Below, piece after piece: positions 45,079 to 54,516 of a stretch of 64,000 bases of DNA. How positions within the stretch are numbered: the stretch's first letter is position 1; each line of letters opens with the position of its first letter. Below the pieces are notes generated by a model that ran no database searches, was not told the DNA's origin, and saw only the letters and a list, made by a program, of their open reading frames with translations. The position numbers and the translations under genes were made by a program. Origin of the DNA: Empedobacter sp036647415 (GTDB lineage Bacteria; Bacteroidota; Bacteroidia; Flavobacteriales; Weeksellaceae); contig NZ_JAVXKG010000001.1 in NCBI RefSeq assembly GCF_036647415.1, positions 124,001-188,000 on the forward strand, written 5' to 3'.

Positions 45079-46230
45079 ATGAATGAATTTGAACAACGAC
45101 TTAACGAAGTTGAAAACCATTTACTACACAATGATCTCGATTTGGGGTATCGACGCCTAATTGATTGCGTGTTAGATTTGGGTGAAAAATCGTTTTATCA
45201 AGAAATAATTAATTATTCTGACCAATATTATTCCATCAATTCTACGGATGAAAACAAGAAAAATTTGGCTTTACAATTGGTCGAAAAATTAAAACTTGCT
45301 TCTCCTCCTACTTTCCACGAATCAGAAATTTTGATTTCGACCAAACAAGTTGAAAAAGCTTATCATCGTAGAAATTTTAAACTTCATCCTATTACATTCA
45401 ATTTGCAATCGCGTGAAGTTGTAGGTTTGGTTGGTGAAAATGGAAATGGAAAAACAACTTTACTCCGTTTGATTTGTGGTGAATTAAAACCAACTGCTGG
45501 CGAAATAAATTATCATTTTTCTGATTCAAAACCATTTAGTTATGAGTTGAAAACAAAATTGGTTTATGTGCCGCAGCGAATAGAGGTTTTGTACGGATCG
45601 TTGATGCAGAATTTGCAATTTACATTGGCATGTTATGATACAAATCCTAATGAAAACTGGTTGTTGGCAAATGTAATGTTGGCGCGTTTGGGACTTTGGC
45701 CGTACAAGGATTTGCAATGGCGACAATTGTCTTCGGGTTATAAAATGCGATTCGAATTGGCACGAACTTTACTTCGTCGTCCAAAAGTATTGTTGTTAGA
45801 CGAACCTTTGGCGAATTTGGATATTTTGGCACAACAAATTATTCTGGAAGATTTGAAATTTTTATCACAATCTATCCGAAATCCATTTGGCGTTATTTTG
45901 AGTTCTCAACAATTGTATGAAGTAGAAAAAGTATCAACAGAAGTTTTGTTTTTAGAACAAGGAAAGCTTAAAATACAAGGAGATAAAGATGATTTGGAAG
46001 GAGATTTTACAATCATTGAAATTGATGTGAATAACAGTAAAGATGAGTTATTAACAGCTTTGTCAAAGTTAGAAATTAAACAAATCAAGTTTAACGGAGG
46101 TTCGTATATCGCTTATTTTGATACAGAAATTTCGATGAATAATGTTTTTGCAGAAATCGGAAAATCTGATTTACAGGTAAAATATATTCGTGATATTTCG
46201 AAATCAAGTCGTCGCTTTTTTGTCAATTAA
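45079..46230 (+). CDS. ABC transporter ATPase with N-terminal helical extension
   Basis: A 383-residue protein. Residues 1-80 form an extra, probably helical domain (EFEQRLNEVENHLLHNDLDLGYRRLIDCVLDLGE) not found in standard ATPases. The ABC domain (about 88-310) has Walker A GENGNGKTT (119-127), Q-loop VPQ, signature LSSGY (about 217), Walker B VLLLDEP (237-243) and D-loop ANLD. The switch position that is usually His reads Gln (LSSQQLYEVE). A C-terminal regulatory-like region follows. The 13-bp gap to the next membrane gene points to a two-gene transporter or mechanochemical system. Confidence 0.85.
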   Translation: MNEFEQRLNEVENHLLHNDLDLGYRRLIDCVLDLGEKSFYQEIINYSDQYYSINSTDENKKNLALQLVEKLKLASPPTFHESEILISTKQVEKAYHRRNFKLHPITFNLQSREVVGLVGENGNGKTTLLRLICGELKPTAGEINYHFSDSKPFSYELKTKLVYVPQRIEVLYGSLMQNLQFTLACYDTNPNENWLLANVMLARLGLWPYKDLQWRQLSSGYKMRFELARTLLRRPKVLLLDEPLANLDILAQQIILEDLKFLSQSIRNPFGVILSSQQLYEVEKVSTEVLFLEQGKLKIQGDKDDLEGDFTIIEIDVNNSKDELLTALSKLEIKQIKFNGGSYIAYFDTEISMNNVFAEIGKSDLQVKYIRDISKSSRRFFVN

Positions 46231-46242
46231 AACCAACTTACT

Positions 46243-47994
46243 ATGTTCAAAAAATTAAATCAAACTTTAATAACAAAGTATCCGCTGATTTGGAATCTGA
46301 AATTTATTTGGATTTTGTTGACAGTTTTAGTTTTCAACTTGATTGCGCTTATCAACGGTTTTTTATTTTTCAATAAAAAATCTCAACTGCAAGAAAGTGC
46401 ACTTTATGAAGTTTTTTACAACTCAGGAATTGCAGTTTTTTATGTGCTAATTGGTGTAATTATTACTGTGATTTGGCTCTATTTTTACATTAAAAATAAT
46501 CGTTTTAAATCAAATTTTCCAACTTCGAGAAATTATTTGTTCAAAGAATTTTTAGCTGTTTTCTTCATATTCTTTTTGATGTTTTATGTGCCAAATTCGT
46601 TCAAAACTGGTTTGAAATTGCGTGTTTCAAATTATTTGAGCGAAGAACAATATTTGAAAGATATTGATGTGATAAATCGTACGCAAGGTTTTACACTTCA
46701 ATCAGATTTAGGATACAATAGTTATTCGAGAAATTTAGCTGTTCCAGCTTTTGATTCGTTGGTTTCGGAAAAAGAGACAAAAGAATTGTATGACCTTAAT
46801 AGTAGATTAATTAAAGAAAAAGATTCTACACGTTACATTGCTCCTTTTTTAGAGCCATATTTCCGAAATTCGGAATTTAGAATATTATTAGCAAATCATT
46901 TTCCAGATAGAAAAAGTTATACTAATATTGATTTTGTAAATTCTTATTCACCGTTAAAAAAATCATCTAAAGATCAAAGTTATCCAATAGATAATACGAT
47001 TTATGAAACAGCAAGATCACCAGAAGAAGCTGCTCGTGAAGCATCTTATGCTGTAGATTCAGCTGCTGTACAAGCAACAACAGATCAACCAGAAACTTAT
47101 TACAACTTAGCGAGTTTGTATAATTATAGTTTTTTGGCTTTTCAAAATCCGAAAAATTCTACTTTAAATCATCAATTTTATGATGAACAATGGATTGCTT
47201 TGCTGCAAAAAAATGATCGAAAAGAAATTGAAAATTTATTGAATAATTATACTGATTTACTGAAAAAACAAGAAATTGGTTATCAATTCGAACACAAGAA
47301 ATGGATAGATTATCTTCCTCAATATCCTTATTATTTTATTGATAATAAACTTCAAGAAGAGCATAAAGATGTAATTGATAAAAAAAATAAAAAAGATTAT
47401 ATCAACCAAGATAGTTTAAACCAAATTTACACGAACATAGAGTTTGCAAAATACAATTCTACTTGGTTAGAACATATAGAATACTATTTATTAATCGCTT
47501 TAATACTTACAGTTCTTATTATAACATTCAGATTTAGCACATTCAAAGTGTGGTTAATTTCATTAATTGGTGCAGGAATTTTGGCAATCTTAGGAAGCGT
47601 TTTCGGAATTTCTATAGATGCAAGTATCGGTTATACACAATTTACGCCTTACATTATTGTGTTTATTTTTTACATTGCATTTATAACTATTACAATTTTT
47701 GGTTTGCGTAACAAAAAATACAAAGTATTAACAGGTATTAATCTTAATTGGTTTGTTGCAACTAATATTTTTATTGGAATTATGATGCTAAGTTTTTATA
47801 CAGATATTCGCAATGAGATGTTGTATGATGGCGTAGATGGAAGTTTATACGATTTTAAAGCAACAAATCCAGAGATGATAATGTTAAATAAAATTGCAGA
47901 AATTTTCTTGTTTATCAATCCGATATTATTTATCATAAGTTTTTATTTTATTATTAATCTTTACAAAAAATGGCAAGCAATGCCAGAAGAATAA
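46243..47994 (+). CDS. Polytopic membrane partner of the ABC ATPase, unknown family
   Basis: A 583-residue protein with three N-terminal helices (about 24-45, 63-86, 100-118), a long hydrophilic region (120-405) rich in Tyr, Asn and charged residues, and five C-terminal helices (about 410-430, 436-455, 465-485, 500-516, 550-572). This is not the six-helix fold of ABC-2 permeases but could be a permease with a large insert. It directly follows the ATPase gene and ends in a terminator. I know no named family for it; a lipid, polymer or drug export role would be a guess. Confidence 0.7.
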   Translation: MFKKLNQTLITKYPLIWNLKFIWILLTVLVFNLIALINGFLFFNKKSQLQESALYEVFYNSGIAVFYVLIGVIITVIWLYFYIKNNRFKSNFPTSRNYLFKEFLAVFFIFFLMFYVPNSFKTGLKLRVSNYLSEEQYLKDIDVINRTQGFTLQSDLGYNSYSRNLAVPAFDSLVSEKETKELYDLNSRLIKEKDSTRYIAPFLEPYFRNSEFRILLANHFPDRKSYTNIDFVNSYSPLKKSSKDQSYPIDNTIYETARSPEEAAREASYAVDSAAVQATTDQPETYYNLASLYNYSFLAFQNPKNSTLNHQFYDEQWIALLQKNDRKEIENLLNNYTDLLKKQEIGYQFEHKKWIDYLPQYPYYFIDNKLQEEHKDVIDKKNKKDYINQDSLNQIYTNIEFAKYNSTWLEHIEYYLLIALILTVLIITFRFSTFKVWLISLIGAGILAILGSVFGISIDASIGYTQFTPYIIVFIFYIAFITITIFGLRNKKYKVLTGINLNWFVATNIFIGIMMLSFYTDIRNEMLYDGVDGSLYDFKATNPEMIMLNKIAEIFLFINPILFIISFYFIINLYKKWQAMPEE

Positions 47995-48000
47995 AAAATG

Positions 48001-48028
48001 GAAAAGCGAGCTAAATGGCTCGCTTTTC
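48001..48028 (+). terminator. Terminator of the ABC system
   Basis: GAAAAGCGAGC (48001-48011) and GCTCGCTTTTC (48018-48028) form a perfect 11-bp stem around TAAATG, 7 bp after the stop codon. Confidence 0.82.
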
Positions 48029-48205
48029 ACTTGATAATTGAATGAAAATGAATTTTAAAAACTACTTTAAAAAACTTACTTATGAATATTGTAACTCGCG
48101 CTACAATTAATAACTTTAAAATTCGAAGTAAAACTCTCTATAAAATTTTACTTATTCAATAAATAGAGGTTAACCGTTAAATTTTGTCGGTAAACATATT
48201 TTATT

Positions 48206-48613
48206 TTAAGCTTTCGTGCTTTTTGTACGCTTATTGTCGTTAGAAAATTTTCCGTTTTTCGAATCATTTTTCTTAGATTTCATACGTTCTTCACGATCTT
48301 GTTTGTACTGAGCATATTGTTTTTTATCTAAAATTTGCTCTAATTTAGCATCAAAATCTGCTTTATTACCTTTTGATTTTTCACCTTTATCAAGAGAATT
48401 TTTCTTTTCAGAATTTCTACTTTCAAGCAACGATTTTACTTTTTCCTTTTGAGATGAAGATAAATTGTATTGATCAAATTTTTTCAATTGTTCATCTGTA
48501 GAAGGACGTTGTCTTTGTTCCTTTTTTTCTCCAGATTTTTGACCTTGAGGCTTTTCTTGTGCAGATAATGATAATACCATCATCATACTTGCTAAAACTA
48601 ATATTTTTTTCAT
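48206..48613 (-). CDS. Small Lys-rich secreted protein (Spy/CpxP-like architecture)
   Basis: A 135-residue protein with a Sec signal peptide (MKKILVLASMMMVLSLSAQ) and a highly charged, Lys/Gln-rich mature part. The core DEQLKKFDQYNLSSSQKEKVKSLL ... FDAKLEQILDKKQYAQYKQDREERM follows the helix-turn pattern of Spy/CpxP-like or DUF4890-type periplasmic proteins found in Bacteroidota. Its function may be chaperone- or metal-related, but this is inferred from shape only. The tail (KKNDSKNGKFSNDNKRTKS) is low complexity. It is a single gene. Confidence 0.65.
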   Translation of the reverse strand: MKKILVLASMMMVLSLSAQEKPQGQKSGEKKEQRQRPSTDEQLKKFDQYNLSSSQKEKVKSLLESRNSEKKNSLDKGEKSKGNKADFDAKLEQILDKKQYAQYKQDREERMKSKKNDSKNGKFSNDNKRTKSTKA

Positions 48614-48742
48614 TTTGTTTAAATTTAATTCTTGTTTTTAATTTGTAATTCAAATGTCCAAAACAAAAAAATCTTACAAAAAATATTGAGGTTAATAATC
48701 CTTAATTGTCGGTGAAACAAGAAGTTTCTTAATATAATTAAC

Positions 48743-48771
48743 AAAAAATCCACTCAGTATAGAGTGGATTA
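48743..48771 (-). terminator. Terminator of the 48792 gene
   Basis: AATCCACTC (48748-48756) pairs with GAGTGGATT (48763-48771) around AGTATA; the A-run on its left gives the U-run for the minus strand. Confidence 0.82.
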
Positions 48772-48791
48772 TAAATTGTATTTAGTATAAT

Positions 48792-49382
48792 TTATTTTAA
48801 TTCTTTTCCTAATAATTTACCTGTAGATTCGTATGCAGAAGCAATTCTACCATACTCCATCACAAAATCATTTTTACCAGAAAGTCCTTTTACTTTATCT
48901 GTTTTTATAGTTAGTAAAACATTAGATGGATTTGCAGTTTCCACAAAAGTCAAAATTGTACTAAGTTTTGCTGGTTCTATTCCAATTCCTGCATGATAAC
49001 CAGGATAAATCCAAGTCGTATTAATTATCAATGTATATTTTGCAGAAGTGTTTTTTGCAAATTTTATTTTTTTAGATTTTGTAGTTCCTTTGATAAATTT
49101 ATCCAGATAAGTCACATTTTTATTCTCATTCCAAGCTGCAATCCAAGTTTTCCAATATTCTGCACCTCTTTTTGGATTATCTAATACCTCTTTTTCACGT
49201 TTTTTAAGATATTCTGATTCAGAATTATTTTCATTAAAAAACTTTACATCATCAAATTTTAATTCAACATTTACTTCTTTTTGATCTTTTAAAAAATCTG
49301 TATTACCAGATTCTATTTGTAATTTTTGACCAAAAGATAAAAATCCAATCATCATAAAAATAGTCAACAAATAATTTTTCAT
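48792..49382 (-). CDS. Secreted protein of unknown function
   Basis: A 196-residue protein with a Sec signal peptide (MKNYLLTIFMMIGFLSFGQ). The mature part has EVNVELKFDDVKFFNENNSESEYLKKREKEV, a W-rich block (YWKTWIAAWNENKNVTYLDKF) and, near the end, TLIINTTWIYPGYHAGIG and LTFVETANPSNVLLTIKTDKV, which look like beta strands. I have seen this general pattern in flavobacterial hypothetical proteins but cannot name a family. It has its own terminator and about 240 bp upstream shared with the divergent moxR operon. Confidence 0.7.
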   Translation of the reverse strand: MKNYLLTIFMMIGFLSFGQKLQIESGNTDFLKDQKEVNVELKFDDVKFFNENNSESEYLKKREKEVLDNPKRGAEYWKTWIAAWNENKNVTYLDKFIKGTTKSKKIKFAKNTSAKYTLIINTTWIYPGYHAGIGIEPAKLSTILTFVETANPSNVLLTIKTDKVKGLSGKNDFVMEYGRIASAYESTGKLLGKELK

Positions 49383-49623
49383 AATTTATAATTTTGTTTA
49401 AAAATAACGATATTCCTTAATAGAAAGTATTTTTGATTTGAGAATTGTTTTTAATACAAATTTTATTTTTTCTAAATAATTAATTCAAAACGTTTCCTAG
49501 ACTACATTTGTCTTAACAAAGTTTAACAATATTGTAGGAAAGTTTTACACTCTAATTTAATTGAAATTATTAATTTTAGAGGAAATTTGAATAAAATCTA
49601 TAAACACTAATTTCAACGAAATT

Positions 49624-50607
49624 TTGGATATACAACTTTTAAACCAACAGATTGAAGCGAAAAGCGAAAGCATCGCACGCTTAACTTCAGAAATTAATAA
49701 AACCATTATTGGACAAGAAAAAATGGTCGAAAGTCTTTTGATCGGCTTGTTAGGAAACGGACACGTTTTATTGGAAGGTGTTCCTGGATTAGCAAAAACT
49801 TTAGCCATCAAAACTTTGTCTGATGCTGTTGACGGATCTTTTTCTCGTATTCAGTTTACACCCGATTTGTTGCCTGCCGATGTGGTTGGTACATTGATTT
49901 ATAATGTAAAAGAAAACGATTTCCGTATCAAAAAAGGACCAATTTTCGCCAATTTTGTGTTAGCAGATGAGATTAACCGTTCGCCTGCAAAAGTGCAATC
50001 TGCTTTGTTAGAGGCAATGCAAGAGCGCCAAGTAACAATTGGAGACGAAACATATCCGCTACAAAAACCTTTCTTGGTTTTGGCAACTCAAAATCCTGTG
50101 GAACAAGAAGGAACTTATCCTTTACCAGAAGCACAAGTTGACCGTTTTATGTTAAAAACTGTGATTACTTATCCAGAATTTGAGGCAGAGCGTTTGATTT
50201 TGAGAAACTCTATTAATCAAACTTTTCCGAAGATTGAAAAAGTAATTACGATTCAAGAATTGTTGGATGCTCGCGAAACAGTGAAACAAGTTTACATGGA
50301 CGAAAAAATAGAAAAATATATTTTGGATATTATTTTCGCTACTCGTTTTCCAGAAAAAGTTGGATTAGAAAAATTAGTACCAATGATTTCCTTTGGTTCT
50401 TCGCCTCGTGGATCTATCAATTTGGCTCAAGCGGCTAAGGTTTATGCCTTTTTACGCAAGCGTGCTTATGTTATTCCAGACGATGTACGTGCAATGGCAA
50501 AAGATGTTTTGCGCCACCGTATCGGAATTAGTTACGAAGCAGAAGCGGAAAATGTAACACCAGAAGAAATTATTGATAATATTCTTAACGTTGTTCCAGT
50601 TCCTTAG
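49624..50607 (+). CDS. MoxR-family AAA+ ATPase of the Bat operon
   Basis: A 327-residue AAA+ ATPase with Walker A EGVPGLAKT at about 50-58, Walker B VLADEINR, sensor 1 ATQNPVEQEGTYPLPEAQ and the C-terminal lid with RGSINLAQAAKVYA. MoxR proteins act as chaperones that insert metals or assemble complexes with VWA partners; here those are batA and batB. The likely start is a TTG at 49624; the first ATG (residue 34) would cut off the conserved N-terminal helix. It is the first gene of a seven-gene operon. Confidence 0.93.
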   Translation: MDIQLLNQQIEAKSESIARLTSEINKTIIGQEKMVESLLIGLLGNGHVLLEGVPGLAKTLAIKTLSDAVDGSFSRIQFTPDLLPADVVGTLIYNVKENDFRIKKGPIFANFVLADEINRSPAKVQSALLEAMQERQVTIGDETYPLQKPFLVLATQNPVEQEGTYPLPEAQVDRFMLKTVITYPEFEAERLILRNSINQTFPKIEKVITIQELLDARETVKQVYMDEKIEKYILDIIFATRFPEKVGLEKLVPMISFGSSPRGSINLAQAAKVYAFLRKRAYVIPDDVRAMAKDVLRHRIGISYEAEAENVTPEEIIDNILNVVPVP

Positions 50608-50632
50608 GTCAATCTCAAAAATCAATTAAACT

Positions 50633-51505
50633 TTGGATGCAAAAGAAATCATCAAACGTGTAAAACGTATTGAACTAAAAAGCAAGCGCAAAGCGAGCAA
50701 TCTTTTTATGGGTGAATATCACAGTTCATTCAAAGGAAGAGGAATGATTTTTAGTGAAATTCGTCCTTATCAATATGGTGATGACGTTCGTAATATTGAT
50801 TGGAATAAAACAGCACGATACAGCGAACCTTATGTCAAAGTTTTTGAAGAAGAACGAGAATTAACAATGTATTTGTTGGTTGATGTTTCCAATTCAGAAA
50901 ATTTTGGAACACGTAAGCAAATAAAAATGGAAACAATTGCCGAATTGAGTGCGACTTTAGCATTTTCGGCAACAACATATAATGATAAAGTCGGATTGAT
51001 TTTATATTCGGATCAAATAGAGAAATTTATTCCACCCAAAAAAGGAAAACAACACGTTTTGCGAATGGTAAGAGAAATTGTTTCCTACGAACCGAAAAGT
51101 AAAAAAACAGATTTGGCCTCGACCTTAGAAACTTTTATGAATTTGGCTCGTCGTAAATCAAATGTTTTTATTTTGTCAGATTTTATTGATTCTTCAGATT
51201 ACGAGAAAGCGTTGCGAATTGTTGCAAAAAAACATGATGTAACAGCGATTAGAGTGTATGACGAGAAAGAGCAATCTTTCCCAGATATTGGTTTGGTTCA
51301 TGTGCAAGATAATGAGTCAGGAGAAATCCGTTTGATTGATACTTCTTCCAAAAAATTGCGTCAACAATATGCACAATATTATCGCGATTTGGATCAACGT
51401 TATCAATCCATATTCAAAAAAAATAATTCAGGCGCATTAAGTATTCGCACCGACGAAGATTATATTCGCCCATTGTTAAATTACTTTAAAAGTCATAAAG
51501 CCTAA
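50633..51505 (+). CDS. DUF58 protein of the Bat operon
   Basis: A 290-residue DUF58 protein with a VWA-like fold: the signature YHSSFKGRGMIFSEIRPYQYGDDVRNIDWN (50s-60s) is intact, followed by ELTMYLLVDVSNSENFG, which has the MIDAS-like DVSNS. The protein is soluble here. The start is TTG (TTGGATGCAAAAG): the MDAKEIIKRV N-terminus matches the MDTKELLKKV pattern I remember in relatives, so the start codon is probably a substituted ATG. It works with MoxR and the BatA/BatB proteins. The stop overlaps the next ATG by one base. Confidence 0.92.
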   Translation: MDAKEIIKRVKRIELKSKRKASNLFMGEYHSSFKGRGMIFSEIRPYQYGDDVRNIDWNKTARYSEPYVKVFEEERELTMYLLVDVSNSENFGTRKQIKMETIAELSATLAFSATTYNDKVGLILYSDQIEKFIPPKKGKQHVLRMVREIVSYEPKSKKTDLASTLETFMNLARRKSNVFILSDFIDSSDYEKALRIVAKKHDVTAIRVYDEKEQSFPDIGLVHVQDNESGEIRLIDTSSKKLRQQYAQYYRDLDQRYQSIFKKNNSGALSIRTDEDYIRPLLNYFKSHKA

Positions 51506-52470
51506 TGAAGAATTTATTGCTTTTAGTAAGTTTTTTCATCTTTCAATTTTCTTTTGGACAAACATTAACTCCAAAAGTAGATCGTACGTCAATCAAAATT
51601 GGCGAACCGATCAAATACGAAGTAAAAGTTGAGTACAAAGAAGGAGATAAAATCATTTTTCCATCAATTACAGATTCGTTAAGTCATCACATAGAAGTTT
51701 TAGTAAATAAAATTGATACAGTAAAAACCGATGGTAAATCAGAAATTGTTCAACATTTAGATTTAACAGGTTACGATGCTGGGAAGTTTAATATTCCATC
51801 GATTTCTATTCAGAAAAATAATCAAATTCTAAAGACGAAAGAAATTGAAATTGATATTCAAGATATAGCAGTTGATACAACGAAAAATGCAATTTTTCCG
51901 ATAAAACCTGTCATGGAAGAAGAATATTCTATGCGTGATTATTGGAATAAATATTGGATTTACGGAATTGTAGCATTGGTACTTTTTATAATAGCAATAG
52001 TTTTGATTGTTTTATATGTTCGTTCAAAATCTAAAATATTAGGAGAAAAAGGTTATAAAACACCGTACGATGAAGCGAAAGCAAGTCTGAAAGCTTTAGA
52101 TGCTAAAAAGTATTTGAAACGTGGTGAACAAAAAGAATATTACACGCAATTATCATTTATTGTAAGACGATATTTGGGTAGAATTTATCAGTTTTCAGCA
52201 TTAGAAATATTATCAGATGATTTGGTGAAATATGTTGCACAAAAACCAGATGTTTTACCTGAAGATGTACAGAAATTTAAACAATTTTTGTTTGATGCAG
52301 ATTTAGTGAAATTTGCGAAACAAGAATTTGACGATTCGACAAATGAAACACACAGAAAATGGATGGAAGAATTTGTAGATCGTGTAAAACCATTGGATAT
52401 TCCAGAAAATGAAGATCTGAAAAAAGATGTCGTGACAGGAGAAAAATATAAACAGTTTAATAACAATTAG
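51505..52470 (+). CDS. BatD-like/DUF4381-like membrane protein of the Bat operon
   Basis: A 321-residue protein with a Sec signal peptide (LLLVSFFIFQFSFGQ), a periplasmic beta-sandwich (20-140, VDRTSIKIGEPIKYEVKVEYKEGDKIIFP), one transmembrane helix (about 152-172) and a cytosolic helical domain (about 185-300, EYYTQLSFIVRRYLGRIYQFSALEILSDDL) as in DUF4381 proteins. In Bacteroidota operons this gene lies between DUF58 and batA. It probably anchors the MoxR/VWA complex at the inner membrane. It starts in a 1-bp overlap with the DUF58 gene. Confidence 0.85.
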   Translation: MKNLLLLVSFFIFQFSFGQTLTPKVDRTSIKIGEPIKYEVKVEYKEGDKIIFPSITDSLSHHIEVLVNKIDTVKTDGKSEIVQHLDLTGYDAGKFNIPSISIQKNNQILKTKEIEIDIQDIAVDTTKNAIFPIKPVMEEEYSMRDYWNKYWIYGIVALVLFIIAIVLIVLYVRSKSKILGEKGYKTPYDEAKASLKALDAKKYLKRGEQKEYYTQLSFIVRRYLGRIYQFSALEILSDDLVKYVAQKPDVLPEDVQKFKQFLFDADLVKFAKQEFDDSTNETHRKWMEEFVDRVKPLDIPENEDLKKDVVTGEKYKQFNNN

Positions 52471-52472
52471 GA

Positions 52473-53489
52473 ATGCTAAACTTTGAGTTTCAAAATCCTT
52501 GGATCTTACTCTTATTGCTTGCTTTACCATTTTTCATTTTCAGAGAAATTCGTAAAACAAGCCAGAAAAAAGCATCCTTAAAATTACCTTCGCTCAAAGC
52601 ATTTGGTGGCGCTAAAAGTTCGTTAGCATCTTACAAACCTTTGTTATTTTTGATGCGAATAATCGCAATATCTCTTTGTATTATTGCATTAGCAAGACCA
52701 CGATATGTAGATGTTACAACAAAAATAAAATCGGACGAAGGTGTTGATATTTTATTAACTGTAGATACGTCGCTGAGTATGTTAGCACGCGATTTGAAAC
52801 CAGATCGTTTAACGGCGCTGAAAGATGTTGCAAAAGATTTTGCAGTTGGTCGTAAAACCGATAGAGTTGGTTTGGTAGAATATTCTGGAGAAGCTTTAAC
52901 AAGAGTTCCATTAACAACAGATCGTGATGTTTTGACACAAGAAATTGAGTTGTTACATTCGGGTAGTTTAGAAGACGGAACAGCAATTGGAGTTGGATTG
53001 GCAACAGCAGTTAATCATCTTAAAGATAGTAAAGCAAAATCTAAAGTAGTTATTTTAATTACCGATGGTGTAGAAAGTATTAATCCGTCAGGAGATTTGA
53101 TGTATGTTTCGCCACGACAAGCAGCTGAAATTGCTGAACAAAAAGGAATTAAAGTGTACACAATTGGTATCGGAACCAACGGAATGGCACCAATGCCAGT
53201 AGGATACGATATGTTGGGTGATTATATGTTTGAAATGCATCCAGTAGAAATTGATGAAAAATTATTAACAGAAATTGCTGATAAAACGGGTGGTTTATAT
53301 TTCCGTGCAACAAATAATAAAAGTTTGAAAGATATTTATCAAGAAATTGATAAGTTAGAAAAATCAGAAATTAACGAAGTCAAATATTATAATTATACCG
53401 AATTGTTTGCCCGTTTTTTATTACCAGCATTTATATTATTGGTGTTAGAATCTATTTTACGTCGAACAGTTTTTAAAGAATTAATCTAA
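52473..53489 (+). CDS. batA: BatA, VWA-domain membrane protein
   Basis: A 338-residue protein: two N-terminal helices (about 8-25 and 55-75), a von Willebrand A domain (about 90-290) with the metal-ion-dependent adhesion motif DTSLS (TVDTSLSMLARDL), and a C-terminal helix (about 312-332). The VWA domain faces the periplasm. BatA is part of the aerotolerance cluster first described in Bacteroides; its molecular action is not established. It shares one base with batB. Confidence 0.93.
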   Translation: MLNFEFQNPWILLLLLALPFFIFREIRKTSQKKASLKLPSLKAFGGAKSSLASYKPLLFLMRIIAISLCIIALARPRYVDVTTKIKSDEGVDILLTVDTSLSMLARDLKPDRLTALKDVAKDFAVGRKTDRVGLVEYSGEALTRVPLTTDRDVLTQEIELLHSGSLEDGTAIGVGLATAVNHLKDSKAKSKVVILITDGVESINPSGDLMYVSPRQAAEIAEQKGIKVYTIGIGTNGMAPMPVGYDMLGDYMFEMHPVEIDEKLLTEIADKTGGLYFRATNNKSLKDIYQEIDKLEKSEINEVKYYNYTELFARFLLPAFILLVLESILRRTVFKELI

Positions 53490-54499
53490 TGCAGTGGGGA
53501 GAATTAAATAATATTTGGTTAATGATTTTGCTGGTTGTCGTTATTTATTTGTCGATAACAGTTTATCAATGGCGAGAAAGAGTTAAGAAAACCTTTGCAG
53601 ACAAAGAACTGTTTCCTTTTGTATTTCCCATTACATCATCCAAACGATACGGTTTCAAAATCGTTGCATTTTGTGTTGCCTTATTTTTTATGGTAATTGC
53701 ATTGATGGATCCTTTGTACGGAAATCGCGATATACAAGTGAAACGAGAAGGAATTGATATGGTTTTTTTATTAGACCTTTCAAGCTCTATGAATACACAA
53801 GATGTAGCACCTTCACGATTAGAAAAATCAACAAAATTAATATCAGAAACCTTAAATCAATTAGGTGGAGATCGTGCATCTTTGGTTGCTTTTGCAGCAA
53901 ATGCTTACACAATTTCTCCATTAACTAATGATTATGCAGCGATAGAAAGTTATTTGCAAAATGTTAATACTGAGTTAATTTCAAGTCAAGGAACAAATTA
54001 CTTAAATGCAATTCAAGAAGCATCAAAAACTTTCAAAGGTTCTGCAAATACGAGTAAATTAATTGTTTTAATTTCTGATGGAGAAGATAATGAAGATACT
54101 GTAAATCAAGCATCAAAAATTGCAAAAGATAACGGAATTCATATTATAACAATTGGTGTAGGAACAGAAAAAGGTGGTCCAATTCCTGTTTATTACAACG
54201 GTTATGCAGAAGATTATAAGAAAGATGAGGCAGGAAATACTGTAATTTCTAAACTTCAAGATAAAAATCTGCGCGAATTAGCAAAAGATACAGACGGCAC
54301 TTATATCCATTTGGATAATACGCAAGATGCTTTATCCGCAATATCTATGTACAAAGCAAAATTAGATAAAAATGAAATTGCAAATTCTACAACTCGTGAT
54401 ATGAACCATATTTATCAATGGTTTTTGGCAGTTGCAGTTTTGTTACTTTTTGTGGAATTATTAACATCTGAATATAAGATTTTTAACAAAAAGAAATAG
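53489..54499 (+). CDS. batB: BatB, VWA-domain membrane protein
   Basis: A 336-residue protein with the same plan as BatA: helices at about 10-28 and 55-73, a VWA domain (about 85-295) with MIDAS motif DLSSSMNTQDVAPSRL, ISDGEDNEDT, and a C-terminal helix (about 308-326). BatA and BatB are thought to form a complex together with BatC and BatD in the envelope. The 1-bp overlap with batA and short gap to batC suggest tight coupling. Confidence 0.93.
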   Translation: MQWGELNNIWLMILLVVVIYLSITVYQWRERVKKTFADKELFPFVFPITSSKRYGFKIVAFCVALFFMVIALMDPLYGNRDIQVKREGIDMVFLLDLSSSMNTQDVAPSRLEKSTKLISETLNQLGGDRASLVAFAANAYTISPLTNDYAAIESYLQNVNTELISSQGTNYLNAIQEASKTFKGSANTSKLIVLISDGEDNEDTVNQASKIAKDNGIHIITIGVGTEKGGPIPVYYNGYAEDYKKDEAGNTVISKLQDKNLRELAKDTDGTYIHLDNTQDALSAISMYKAKLDKNEIANSTTRDMNHIYQWFLAVAVLLLFVELLTSEYKIFNKKK

Positions 54500-54516
54500 T
54501 AAGTTTGTATGGTAAA

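Noticed and set aside
48081..48161. 26-codon frame (MNIVTRATINNFKIR...) after the ABC system terminator
   Set aside because: Too short, downstream of a terminator, no topology or context that supports it; kept as noncoding.
48160..48200. GGTTAACC palindrome and nearby GTTAA-rich sequence
   Set aside because: A short palindrome in AT-rich DNA with no second copy seen; could be chance.
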